Source: Blastomyces gilchristii SLH14081 (Eukaryota > Ascomycota > Eurotiomycetes > Onygenales > Ajellomycetaceae). Taken from it: DNA of 64,000 nt. The translations under genes and the position numbers were made by a program. The notes beneath the pieces are model-generated. The model worked only from the letters and a program-made list of their open reading frames with translations, searched no databases and was not told the DNA's origin. This document shows, in pieces, positions 33,650-47,300 of the stretch. Location of the stretch: the NCBI RefSeq assembly GCF_000003855.2, contig NW_003101667.1:928479-992478 (forward strand). The letters are read 5' to 3'. Position 1 is the first letter of the stretch; each line of letters opens with the position of its first letter.

Positions 33650-34720
33650 TTCATCAATTATTAGTGAGTATAAGAAATAATGAACACTCAGGTTGAATTT
33701 CCTCATCAATGAACAGATCATCAATTGATGAATCAGAAATTATTAAAGAAATTATTACAGAAATTATTACAGAAATTGTTACAGCAGATAGATCTGATAT
33801 TGTCAAAGAAATCACTGCAGCTGCTTTACAGACTGCATTGAATAGAATCTTCAGATTATTCATTATCAGTATTAATGAATTAGCAAGATGAAGATTCTTC
33901 TGAAAGATGATGTTCTTTGATATGTATAAACACTCATTGAAGAGATTCTTGTGAAGTTTCATGAAACAGACTGATACATTGATAATCTCTGTAAGATTTA
34001 TCATCTGAAAGATCTCTGATTCATCTGTAATGAATAGTTGAGTTTCACTCTTACTATTGTTCTTTTCCTTCTTTTCTTTGAATTTCTTTATTCTTGCAGT
34101 GTTGTAGATTCTTCAATTATCTGAAGTACTGTCAGAATTGACTAATTAACAGATGTCAAAGTGAGATCTCTTATATTTAGAATATGTAGATGAATTGTCT
34201 GATCTCTGATAATTTCAGAAGCTCTCTTAAATATTACTACAATTACATTCATTACAGTTATCACAGGCTGAATTCAATGTATTGTTATTATTAGAATTGA
34301 TAGATGTAGTGATTATTATAGCTATAGTTACTATTGTAGCTATTGTAGCAGAGTTAACTGCAGAATCTGTATTCTATAGATTCTTTTTATCTTTTGAAGA
34401 ATTAAGCTGTGAACAGATCTTCTTCATGAGAAAATCAATATTTAATATCACAGCTGTGAATTTGAAATCCTGTATTTTCTCTATCTTCTTCTGAACATAA
34501 TTTCTTCAATTATTAGATAGAACTGAGTAGAAGATATTAAATATTCACACATCTGACAAGAAAGTATTCATCATCTTCAACTTTATAATAATAGACTGAA
34601 ACTTATCAAAGAATGTGTGTAGATTAATGATCTGTGTGTTACTAAGTAATATAAATTTCAGAACTGTCTCACAGTGTAACTGTGTTTTAAAGACAGAGTA
34701 TTTCTATTCAATCACATTTC
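33650..34720 (-). pseudogene. Copia-like gag relic
   Basis: Minus-strand reading gives a helical pattern like the UBN2/Retrotran_gag domain, including FDKFQSIIIKLKMMNTFLSD and NYVQKKIEKIQDF, then a Cys-rich CDNCNEC stretch where the gag zinc knuckle would be. Several frames and stops are needed, so it is dead. Placement inside the 95-bp LTRs with a copia primer site supports gag. Confidence 0.5.
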
Positions 34721-36239
34721 ATAGAGTATAAGTGATTTAATTTTCATTATATTTGAAGAAATGTGATCTGACACCTGCACTCAAGAAGTTTGAGATGAAT
34801 GTATAGAGTCACTGATTTCTGATATTTTAGAATAATACTCATTTATTATCTCTTTATAGAGAGTTCTGAGTCTGTTATTTCTCTATCATATATCAACACT
34901 GTGTATCAATTAGTTTCAATTTCATAAAGATGCTTCATATAATGTAATTGAATATATCAGTTAGACTGTTTAATCTCACAGTGTTCTTGATATCTTTCTT
35001 GAATTAAGAGATTATCTTATCAACATAGCTATTCAGTTTATAAAGATTGAATTTCAATCTTTCACTAAGATTAGAATCTCATGTGACTGTACAGACTGTT
35101 AAAATGATGACAGAATAATTATTAATATTCTGTGATTAATTCATAGAGAATCTCTATTGACAGAGTTTTTTCAGTTATAATTTGAGTTCTAGAACTCTTT
35201 ACTTCTTCTTCTTCATCTTAAATATTATCTTAAGATGTTTTATCTGTTAATCTGATATTATCTCATCTGAATAGTAGATATCTGAGTGTTTATTATTCTC
35301 ATCAAGAGAATCAGTATTAAGCTGTTAAGTAGATTGAGAGGCCAGTCTGACTGTATCAGAAGCTGTATTCAAACCAGCTTTGAATTAAGAGAGTGTTTCA
35401 GAGTGTTTATTAATGAAGCTTTTAAAAGCTTCAGAAGAATATTCACTGACAGAGTATAAGTGTGAAGAATAATTATTGTGACAGGCTGCGCCCAATCAAT
35501 CATATGGACTATTCCGTTACACTTCACAGATTTCTACCACTCCGATTCTCAGTCGCTGATTCTCAGCTGAAAACCTATGAAATTTCTATTCTTCCATCTC
35601 AAAGCTTCATCATGTATGAAAACCTCTATTCTTTCACCCTGAAGTTCCACTGTGTACATCACCATATATATGTATAAATATTCACTTCAATCACTGATTT
35701 CCACACTTTCTCTTTCTTTCCTTCTTTAATGTTTTTCACTTTGTTATATAAGACCTATATATTATACTGATCTATTCAGTGTAGATCTCTTACACTTGAA
35801 AAACATTCATTATCTTCTTATTAGAAATGATTATTCATGTTCATTGTCTTCTTATTAGAAACAATTACTCACTGAGATATTTGAATGTGTAATGATATGT
35901 AAGAAATAGAGAAACAGTTAAACAGTTAAGCAGACACTGAGTTCTCAGATAGAAGCTTGCTTATCAGTTGCTCTGACTCTGTAATAAGATCTTACAAAGA
36001 GAGTAAGATCTTACAAGAGAATATCAGTGAAAGATCTGAGAGTTCTGACACCTCAGACATATAAGATATGTGGTTCGGAAGAACGTACGACCGCCGGATA
36101 ATAACGCGGCCGCTTCCGAACTTGCTTATAAATGTAAAGGGGCCATAGCGGCCACCAATTAATTTAGCATACAGTATATAAGAAGCCAGTGTACGCCTGT
36201 AATCATACACTGGCTCAAGCAACCTTTGAAACACATCTG

Positions 36240-39200
36240 ATAGCATGTCTAAAAACTGGTGAGAAGTGCAGGCTTCTTCAGAGTGTGATAATTCTGTCTA
36301 CAAAGTGATTTATAGTTATCATGCCAGTGTGGTTCTAGAACATCTCAAAAGATAGTGTATGAAGAGTGATGAGTGAAAGAGTATCTGATTGATGCTGCTT
36401 TGCTTGTTGAGAGAAAACTCCATGCTCAGGCAAATGCCATGTATGATACACAAACAGATAAGATGTGAGAAAGAGAATAAAAGCAGTGAATGAGATTCAA
36501 AGAAGTCTGCTTTCTATCTAAAAGAAGAATAAAAAGAGGGGAATGATTATCACTGAAGTTGTACAATGACAACAGAAATCATATAATGATATAGCAATAT
36601 AATAATATAGTGATATAATAATATAGTGATATAATGATAGACATTGTACAATCAACAAGAAATCACTGAAATGAATATCTTCTCTAGTTAATACAAACAA
36701 CATTCTTCTCTGCTATCTGAACTGAAAGATATGTAGAATCTCTCAGAAAGTTTACTTGAAGCAGTAAGAAAAGCAGCTGAGACTGTCAAACTGAAATTGA
36801 AGCTCTGTATGTGTACAAGAATTCTAAATGAAATTGAGACCTTGTGTATACAGTGACAGGCTGAGATGAAAGTCAAATAATAATTGATATTCACTGTAAA
36901 TCAAGCATTCACTATGAAGAGGTTCACTGATGCAATCATCATCATCAATAAGAATAGAGAAAACCAGGTCTTAGACCTGTAGCAGAAGATCAAATATTTA
37001 CACAGACAGATGACTATACTGAATCTGAAGATTTCATCACAATTGTTCACAACCTCTTCAGAAGCATACATATCATCAGAGATCACTGTGCAGAATGAGA
37101 ATCTGAGTATGAAATATATCAAGTCAGAAGATCTGCTGAAGTCATCAAGCTTCAATAATGACTGAAAAAATAATACTGTAATTAGCTGACTAAGTCAGAT
37201 ACAATTATATTATCAGATCAAACATGAACTTACAGACAGACAGTTAACAGAATTTCAACAAGTCTTAAGATCTGCTGTATTTCTACACAGAAAAGTGAAG
37301 TCATTATAAATAACTGATAAAAAGATGAATCTCACAGACTCAGAGTGATATTCATTCTTATAAACATGAAATAAGTTTTTCAAATGAATCTTGCACAACT
37401 TTGAGAAAGTGAATATATAAGATAAGTGTTATGAACACTTCACTGAGTGTAGACAAGTGAGTAATCTTATATTATACTTCACACACTTCAGTTTATACTA
37501 TCTTACATTAAATGAAGAGCTTTTAACATCTTTCTGTTTACAGATCTTCATTCATGATCTTACATCTGAGTTAAGAGTGAAATGAAAATGCTTAACCTCA
37601 CAGTCAGATATAGTGAAGAAAGCATATAATATTCTTATTATACAGGAACAAGCAAATCAACTGTAACAGAAAATACTGTAATTGAGTATATCTTAACAGA
37701 GAATAGATAATCAGACTTCTATGACACAAGTCACACACCTGAACACAATGAATCTAGATTTGAATGCTATTGCTAAAGCACTGAATCCCTTAAAAAAGAA
37801 ATTCTCTAGATGAAAATCTTAATGTTACAAGCATTGAGCTTGCTTCAACTGCAGATGTCAAAATCATGATATAAAAGATTACACACAGTATACACAGTCA
37901 AGAGAAGCAAGAGAGTCAAAAAACTAGCAGAATCAGTGAGCTCAGAGACACTCACTGATATTCTATGAAAAGTCTTCAAAGTGAAAGAGATGTCTGTGTT
38001 AGAAGACTCTCTGAATTCTGTGAATATCAAGAGAAAGCAGGCTTCTGAATGAGATGTGAGTGAGAATGATGAAGTGAACACTCATCTCAATGCCTTGAGA
38101 CCTGAAATGTTAATGTATAAGAGACACTTGAGTAAGAATCAGAAGATGACTGTAAAAGTGTTAGTGAACACAGAAGCTTCTATATAATATATTGATGATT
38201 ATATAATTTAAAGACTGAAAGAGGTTCATCAAGTGAAGAATTCTCAATGTATAAGATTATCTGATAATTAATATTTGATATCATCTGTAAGAATAAGAGT
38301 TCTCTTGCACTTCAGAGAATGATCTTGCTATATTTGAGTGTGAGAGCTGCAAAACATGAAATATGACCTTATTCTTGAACTTGATTGATTTCAAAGGTTC
38401 AATTCACAGATTCAATGATGTACATGTCATATGCAGTTAACTGATAAGAAGAGAACAGTTCATATGATTCTATTAACTAATATAAGAAGAACATTTCACA
38501 TCTCTGATATAGAAGAATTAAATCTGCTTACATATCAATAAGCAAAGAGAATGATTCATAAGACCTCATCTGAAAGCATTCTGTATGTCATACAGAACTC
38601 AGAAGTGAAGAAAACCAAGATAAAGAATATGCAGAAGAACAAGTGTATGAAGAAGCTTCTGAAGAAGCATGAAAAGATCTTCTGAACAGATCTTTCACTG
38701 AAATTGCTGCTGGAACAAGGATTCATACATAAGATTGACATGAGAGACGCGAAACCAGTCAATCAGAATGTGTACCCCCTGTCACAAACACATCTTGAAG
38801 AACAGAAGTATCAGATCACAGACCTTCTAGAACATAGTCTTATACAACTCTCATCAAGCATGTGAGACTTCTCAGTTCTATTCATGAAAAAGGTGAGTGA
38901 GAAGTGATGAATGTGTATTAATTATCAAGTACTTAACAAACTTATAATCAAGAATGAATATTCACTGTCACAGATTCAATAACAGTTGAATACAGTTAAA
39001 AACACCTGATATCTATTGAAGATTGATCTTCTCTCAGAATACTGACAGATCTGTGTGAGTAAACTATCAGTCTCATGAATCACATTTAATACACAATGAG
39101 AGAAGTTTGAATTTCTGATAATACTATTCAGTCTGATAAATGCATCTATCATCTTTTAAATAATGATGAATACAATTCTTCATAAACAGAATGAAATCTC

Positions 39201-41450
39201 ATACCTTATATATCTTGATGATATTCTAGTCTTTTCAAACTTATATAATGAATATCTGAAGTATCTTAATAAAGTGCTTATAACTCTGACAGAGTATAAG
39301 CTCTATATCAAATTAACAAAGTGTGTGTTTGAAACAGAAGAGTTGAAGTTTATAGAATATATAGTGAGTGATGACTGTATATATCCCATCTCAGAGAAAT
39401 TGAATGTCATAGTGAATTAACTGCAGCTGAGAAATGTATATTATATATAACAGTTTCTTAAATTGATCTTATATTACTGCAGATTTATCAAGGATTTTGC
39501 ATAAATATCTGCATCACTCTCAGATCTCTTAAGAGAAACAGATACAAATCTGCAAAAGAAGAAGTTTTATTCAATTATCTGAAATACTGTGTGTGAAGAG
39601 GCTTTTCTCACACTGAGAGAATATGTAACAATATTCTCAGTACTTATTCAATCAGATTATAATAAACCTTTCTACATTGAGACAGACACATTTAAATGAG
39701 CTATCAGAGGCACTCTTCTACAGATAGACAAGAATAACAAGCTGCACTCAGTGATGTATAATGATAGGAAACTATCAGACACTGAGCTCAATTACTCAGT
39801 GTATGAAAAGGAATTACTAGCAATTAAGCACACACTGACATTGTGAGATAGATATATTAACAATGAGTATATAATAACAGTGATCACAGATCATGAAAGT
39901 CTCATCTATCTATAATTAATAACAAAACCTTTCAAACACTTAGCACATTGAATCTCAGAGTTTCAAGCATACAATCTTCATATTAAATACTGAAAGAGAT
40001 TGAATGCTGTGATATCTGATGCAATCAGTCACAGACTCAATTTCATGAGTGAGAGTTCTGTGAATCAGATATAAGAGAAGTTCATGTTAAACATACTGAG
40101 AGAGTATAAGAAATCAGAATGAGTGAACACAATGATCTCTCACTTGAAGAATGACAAGATGTCAGATAATAAGTATCTTATGAAAGTAGTAGAAGAGATG
40201 CTTCTGAACTTCAAGCTGAGGAAATTGAAAAATGATGTTATACTTTACTGTGATCTAGTATATGTGAAAACTCTCTATCTAGAACATTTATTTAGATGTG
40301 ACTTGATGACTTACATGCACAAGGAATTCAGCCACTTAGAAAGCTCTGAACTCATGAGTGTACTTGAATCAAGAGTATACTGACCAAGCATGGCTGAGAA
40401 CATTCAGATGTACACTCACAAGTGCCTGAATTATCAGGTCACGAAAGAATCTAAGAAAGGGTTAGAATATGAGAAAGTGCAACATCAGATGAAGTGTATG
40501 ATACAATCATTTAAACAATAAGAGATGAATCTCATAGACATATTATCACAAACATTAAATAAAAATCAATAAATAATCACTGCTATTGATTACACTACTG
40601 ACTGATCAGTCATGAAAGCAGTTTCAGAGATGATAGAGAAGATGATGACAAAGTTTCTATATAATGAGATCTATGTTAACTATGAAATGCTGTGTGAGAT
40701 TCTAACTGATAATGATGTGAATCTTGTAGAAGAAGCAGTGAAGCATTTCATGAGTCAGTTACAGACAAGATATTGTAGAACAACATCATATCATCCGCGG
40801 ATGAACAGAAAGATGAAATGCTTGAATGAAATCTTAAGTAACATGCTGATGAAATATCTAGTGAACAAGCCTATGAGACTATGAGATGAATATCTCAGAC
40901 AGGCACTATTAGTCACACAGATTCAACAGCATGCAGTCTTCAAGCATTCATCATTCTACCTGTTGTATGAATTGCATCCGTGCATCCCGGGGAATGCTTT
41001 GAAAACGGTGGGAGAGGGAACAGTGGTTGTGAACACACTGATTGCAGATGCACCAGTTGCAGATACAGCAGAAACAGCTGTTACAGACACAACAGTCACA
41101 GATGCAGAATCAAGATTGAAAGAGATCAGTTATACACATACAAAAGCTAACAAGTTACTTCTGAACTGAGCAATTCAATCAAAAAGAATATAAGACTCAC
41201 TAGTTAAGAAATCAAGTCTTAAGATGAGAATGTAAGTTCTTATACATAATAAGAGTTCTGAGAAGTTTCAACCTAGATGATTTAAGCTCTATAAAATACT
41301 TAAATCATATTCTCTGAGAACTTACACATTGAAGAAATCAGAGGGACAGATCTTATACAACTTAATAAATAGTTCATGACTTATGAAAGTAAAGATACAA
41401 GACTCAAGCAGATTATGATCATCTACAGCACTATCATCAGTATTGAAAAA
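36240..41450 (+). pseudogene. Gag-pol relic of the inner gypsy element
   Basis: Readable pieces in order: gag (about 37,300-37,700, DLTSELRVK), a Cys/His knuckle-like stretch CFNCRCQNHDIKD (about 37,840-37,880), protease region with VLVNTEAS (about 38,160), reverse transcriptase (VNQNVYPLS; YLDDILVFS at 39,211; long open piece 39,163-39,420), RNase H (SVYEKELLAIKH) and integrase (IITAIDYTTD near 40,570 and EILTDNDVNL with TTSYHPRMNRK near 40,700-40,810). Stops fall at expected Trp sites. Gag-PR-RT-RH-IN order identifies Ty3/Gypsy. No chromodomain is evident. Confidence 0.82.
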
Positions 41451-44190
41451 GAAGAAGCTTATAATTGAAAGACCTCATGAAGTAAGAGAAATCATAGACA
41501 CTTACAAATCAGATGATCTCAGTTATTCCACTCTTTTCACAATTATAAGAAAAGAATGAGAAGAAATGAAGAAATCAGGTGAATGTCATACTTCAATAAG
41601 TGATGAGACTGTAGCTGATCATATAATAACATGCTGCAGACAGTGAGTGTAACACAGCAAAGAGCAGTCTCAAAGTAACAGACTTGTACATGAGTCAGAT
41701 CACAGAAGAAAGAGGAATTCAGAGTTGAATTCAACTGTTTACATCAGTTCAATTGTAAAAACAACAGAGAATGAATCATCTGAAACATTCACAGATGCAT
41801 GAGATCAAGTCATCTTGATTTCTGAGAACACTCAGAGATTGAATGAGATTAGTTTTGATAAGTCATTCACTGTAGTGATCTGAGTGAGTGAAGAGAGACA
41901 GTATAATGCATGAGACAGAATCACAAAAGATGAAAGCTGCTGAATCTAGTCATCAAACACTGTACTATATAGAGATTGTGTAAGAGTAGTGACTAGCAGA
42001 CAAAGAAAAAGTGTAAGAAAAGAAAAATGAATTAATTATCAACTGTAAGAGTCAGTCATAAAAGACAAATGTTATTATACACATCTCATTCATTTTCATA
42101 TATCACACATTTAATCTATTTCCAATGCCACACCACCTGAAAAACATCAAAAACAAAGGAAATCTCAAAACTCAAGATTCACAAGAAATTTGAGAACTGC
42201 AAGCTGCTCTCACAATAACACTGTGCACATCTCTGATTCCTCTACTGCTCTGCATATGACATTAATGTCATTTATCACAAGATTGACTGGAATGCCAATA
42301 TAGAAATATGTACATGTATGTGTAGAAAAATTGAAGAAGAGTGTGAGACTCACAGAACCAGGAGTCAGAACAGAGAGAGTGAAGACAGAAGAAACAGAAG
42401 AAGAAGAAGACACAGAATCAGATGAATAATAGCAGGAGTCACTCAGGGCTGAATACTTACAACTCAGTATGTGCATCACCTTCCTCACAGAGAAGGGAGA
42501 GAAAGTGACAGAAGAAGCTTAGAGACAGAAGAAAGTAGTCTCAGCAGTATTATCATCTTTGATTAAAATGATCTCTGACACCAGAGTAACTAAGAACTAT
42601 TATTAGCATATGAAACTGCAAAAGCAGGAATAACAATTATTGAATGAACATCTGCTAATCTTAGAATTGTACATACAATTACAACACACACAAGGCTCCT
42701 CAGAAAGAGAGAGAGAAATATGAGGAAATGCAGAAAGTAGAACACAGTGTACAAACAGCTCATTCTCACAACAATATTCTAGACAAGGTGTACAAGTCTC
42801 ACATCTGCAGGTGTAAAAGAGTATGATATTCACATTCTTATTTTCAAAAACACAGATATTCTTCACCTGCATCACAAAGTCAGATGATAAATGCTAGAGA
42901 ATAGACTGATACAGATCAATTATTTCAAAAATATTCATTAGAGTAGATATACTCACAATATTGAATTTAACAGTCATAAAAAGTTTCTTGATGTCTGTGA
43001 ACATCATGACTTCATGTATAATAAAACTTATAATGATTTCTTCTAAGAACAGAAAAATCAGCATCAGAAAGAGAAGAGAAAAAAAGAAAGACTTATAATC
43101 TCAACACTGTTGAGAAGAGAGTGATTCTCTGATACAAATAAACAATTGTCTTATCATGAATATTTAAAATAAATATAATAATCAGTGTCTGTGACTGAGC
43201 TTCAGATAGTCATGTCATACACAGTCTTTATACAATAAATCATTCTAGAGATTGATAAGAAGAATGAGAGTATTCACACTGAGAAATGTGATTCATTAAG
43301 TCTATACAATATCTTCTTGAAACAGGGAGAGCTAGTAATGAAAGCAGAGATAACAGAATCAGAGGAAGCAGAAGTAGCAGAAGTGAGAATTGCAGGAACA
43401 GGAATAGCAGGAGCAGGAGAACCAGACACAGAGACAGGTATAGAAGATTGAGAAGAAGCAGCAGAGAAAGAAACAGAGAGAATAGAGAGAGACATGAGAG
43501 ACTCAGTCATACATGACACAGGCAATTTCTTCATTATCACATTCTTCAAGTTCTCAATCAATAATTCAACATTGAGATCACAATTATCAGTGAATGCAGA
43601 TCTGTCAATGTGTGAAGATTCTATATAAATTAAAACAAATATATCAGCATCTGCAGCCATGCAAAATGATCAGGAAATATGATCAGGAAAACATGATCAG
43701 ATGCCTGCTGGAAAAAAAGAGAGTCAGAGGCATATAGAGAGATAAAGAAGATGTGTCATTCATAGTAGTATATTCTGGCAATCATTAGAAGATAAACAAG
43801 TCTCAGTCACATTTCACAACATGTTACACTTACTACTAACAAACTGCCTGGTATGAGTACTACAATGACACTTGTTGTGAGAACAGAGAGTCATTGTCAG
43901 AAACATGTATAATGTGATAGATGAACAGATAGAAAGTGTTGAATAGAAGAAGAAGTAGAAATCTTGAATAAGATAGTAACATTCAATGATGATGATGATG
44001 AAGAAGATAATTGAAGAATGGGAAAAGTTAGTGAATGAGTGATGTAATATAGTGAAAGTTTCTTTGTAAGAGTGTATGTGAAACACTAGTCAAATCAGAG
44101 ATAGATTACACAATCATGAACACTAGTGGCGTGCTAATCCGCATGAAGCTAGGGCATACATCATGGTCATGTAAGTGTGACTGAATCTGA
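41451..44190. other. Unassigned 2.7-kb segment between integrase and 3' LTR of the inner element
   Basis: Ordinary gypsy elements have little sequence here. ORFs exist on both strands: on minus, 43,274-43,660 (128 residues, Ser/Ala/Pro-rich middle) and 42,210-42,488; on plus, a Glu-rich stretch near 42,380-42,430 and QKQEWQL-like helical sequence near 42,620. No family recognised. May be an extra element-encoded gene or captured sequence. Confidence 0.45.
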
Positions 44191-44399
44191 TGAGAAAGGA
44201 TGTGGTTTGAAAGAACATACAACTGCTGGATAATAACGCGGCTGCTTCTGAACTTGCTTATGAATGTAAAGGGGCCATAGCGGCCACCAATTAATTTAGC
44301 GTACAGTATATAAGAAGCCGGCGTACGCCTGTAATCATACGCTGGCTCAAGCAATCTTTGAAACACAGATATTCATACAATTACACTTTCACAGATATT

Positions 44400-47300
44400 A
44401 TACATCTGATGATTGATATAATCATATCTAATGATAATATGAGAGAACTCTTGAACACAAGCATAGATGTGATATCACAGTGACTTTAAGCAATGTTGAA
44501 ATTACAACAGTAATAGATAGCTGATATGTATACAACTCAATAACTTCAATACAAGAAAATTCAATAATTAACTTAATAAGAAATTCATGCAATTTCAACA
44601 TCTACAGAATTGAATACAAAAGTGCTGAAAGAATGCTTAGATACTTCTGTATATTTCAATGCTTCTGATCTCACTCTCTACTCATCATGAAGAATAGAAA
44701 TGCTTATGAAACTGAGTGTAGATGAAGATGTCATCAGTTCACTAACTAATCAAGATTAATATATCAATGAACAATTGAAGAATCACACAAAATAGAAGTT
44801 TCATTCATGAATGAAAGCATGTGAATCAGTGTTATAAACATCTGATAATATTATTAAACATCTTGATGTTCTGTTCTAAGACACTGCTATATAACAGAAA
44901 GTATTAGATTGATTACAGAGTGTCTGATAGAGAAACACTTCTCTTACAACATTCATCTCTGACTTTAACACTAAGATTCTAGAAGCAGATAATCAATCTT
45001 GAGAGAATTGAATAAAGATTAGCATGCTCAAGAAGACATTAACTTTTGAACTCTTACAGATTCTTATAAGTGTAGACAAAGATCAGACTTATGAAGGTTT
45101 CTGCATACAACTCTGAACATTGAATGACTGTCTTATCAAGCTCAAGAGTATACAGAACAGTGACAGAAGATGTTACACTTATATATCTGCACTGAGAAAT
45201 AACTCAGCCACTCATACACCTGCGCTGAGAAATGACAACAATGATGCAGATGCTATGAATTGAGTAGACTTGAATATCTATATATAAGCAAGAATCTCTG
45301 CTGTCTGAACAGACTTTTAAGTTTCTGAGATCACTTCTGAAGAAGTCACTGACTGATATCAATGAGAGGTGTGTATTAATTGTAACTGATCAGAATATAT
45401 TGCTTTCAACTGCTGATCAGTCTATGTATCTTCTCACTCAAGAGAAAGACCAGTATCTTCTCATTCAAAGAATAAATTAACATCTGTCTGTGTCAATCAC
45501 ATTGCATTGAAGAAAGATTCAGAAGACAACTATGAAGATGCTCTGATGAAACAGAGAAAAGATTAGCTTCTGTCTAAATTTGTAAACAGAAGCTTGAAGA
45601 GGTCAGATGACAATAATTTAAAGAGAAAATAGCAATGAATGCAATTCTTGTATCTACTGTGATTGATAACATGTATAATATGAAAGTCATGATAGACAGC
45701 AATCTATGTTATTATGCAATGATTAAATCTTCAGTGTATTCTCTTATCAAAACTCTGACTCCTTGCAGAATTTAATGATTCGAAAGACATTCACATTTGT
45801 TACATGATGAAACTAAACATAGATGTTGAAGAACATCAATGTGAAGATATCTATGTATATGAGATTGATAATCTTAACTATAATCTTATGCTAGAACTTA
45901 TCTGACTATCTGAACAGAGCATCTTGTTGAATACTTAAAACAGGAGTTTAATATTCTCTAACAATGATAGGATTCATGAAGATGATATTCATAAGACTAT
46001 GAATCTTATACAGATCTCTGTCAACACTTATGAAATGCTCTGAAAAAGAAGTCATCAGTGAGACTGCTGATAAAGTCACTGATAGCAGAATCATGTATCA
46101 ATCTATTTCATCAGTCTGGCTGATATCAAGAAGACTCTAGAGAAGTTATCCTGTACTATAATAATAGATTCTTGCACAAAACTCTCTCAATAATATCATG
46201 AATATCTAGATATCTTCTGATAAGATAATATTATGAATATACCTTCTTTACAAGGCTCAGAAGTGAATCACAGTATCAAGTTAGAAAAGAAGAATGATAA
46301 GAATTCTGAGTCATCATAAGGCTCTCTTTATAATATATCTCAAGATGAACTTCTTCTTCTTCAGAAGACACTCAATAATCTGTTGAATAAGAGATTCATA
46401 TATGTTAGTAACTCTTCTGCTGCAGCTTCTATTCTCTTTACAAAGAAATCAGGTGAAGAACTTCAATTCTGTGTAAACTATTGAGATCTGAACAGATTGA
46501 CAAAGAAAGATCATTATCTCTTATCTCTTATCAATGAAACTCTAGTATATATCAGATGAGTCTGATAGTTTATAAAGCTAGATGTCATTATCATGTTTTA
46601 TAAGATTTGTATCACTGAAGAAGATGAATAACTTACAGCATTTCAAACATGTTATAATCTCTTTGAATGAGTAGTCACACTCTTTAGACTGACTAATGCT
46701 CTCAGTACATTTCAGAAGTATATTAACTGAGCACTTCAAGATTTCCTTGATGAGTTTGTATCTGCATATCTAGATGACATTCTCATCTTCACTGATGAAT
46801 CTAGAAAAGAACATTAAGAACATGTGTGAAGAGTATTACAATAATTACAAGAGGCAGAACTACTGATAGATATTAATAAGTGTGATTTCAAAGTCAAGAG
46901 TACAAAATATCTAGATTTTATTATAGAAGCTGACAAGAGAATTCAAATGAATTCTGAGAAGATCTTCACTATTCTTGAGTGAAAAGCTTCATATACTGTG
47001 AAAGATGTACAAAGCTTCATCAGATTTACTAACTTCTATCAGTGATTCATATGAAACTTCTCAGATATTGCAAGATCACTCATAGAACTCATTAAGAAGA
47101 ATTCAGTATTTCAGTGATTAGCAGACACTGAAGCTGTATTCACACAGATAAAGAAGATATTCATTAATATCTCTCTGCTGATAATATTCAATTCTGATTG
47201 TAAGACAGTTGTTGAAGCTGATTTCTCTGACTATATCATAGAAGAAGCTATATTGCAATATGATAATGAAGATGTCTTATAATTATACATCTTCATGTCT

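Larger units (their letters stand above)
36069..44367 (+). mobile_element. Second Ty3/Gypsy element, 167-bp LTRs, TSD GATA, nested in the first
   Basis: LTRs at 36,069-36,235 and 44,201-44,367 are both 167 bp, start TGTGGTT and end GAAACACA, and are flanked by GATA (36,065-36,068 and 44,368-44,371). A purine tract GAGAAAGGA lies just before the 3' LTR. The LTRs keep many CG dinucleotides, unlike the interior. They differ at about 14 positions, all transitions and about 11 of them at CpG. Each LTR has a TATATAAG promoter-like box and an imperfect inverted repeat (GCCAGTG/GCGTACACTGGC on the opposite strand). Confidence 0.88.
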
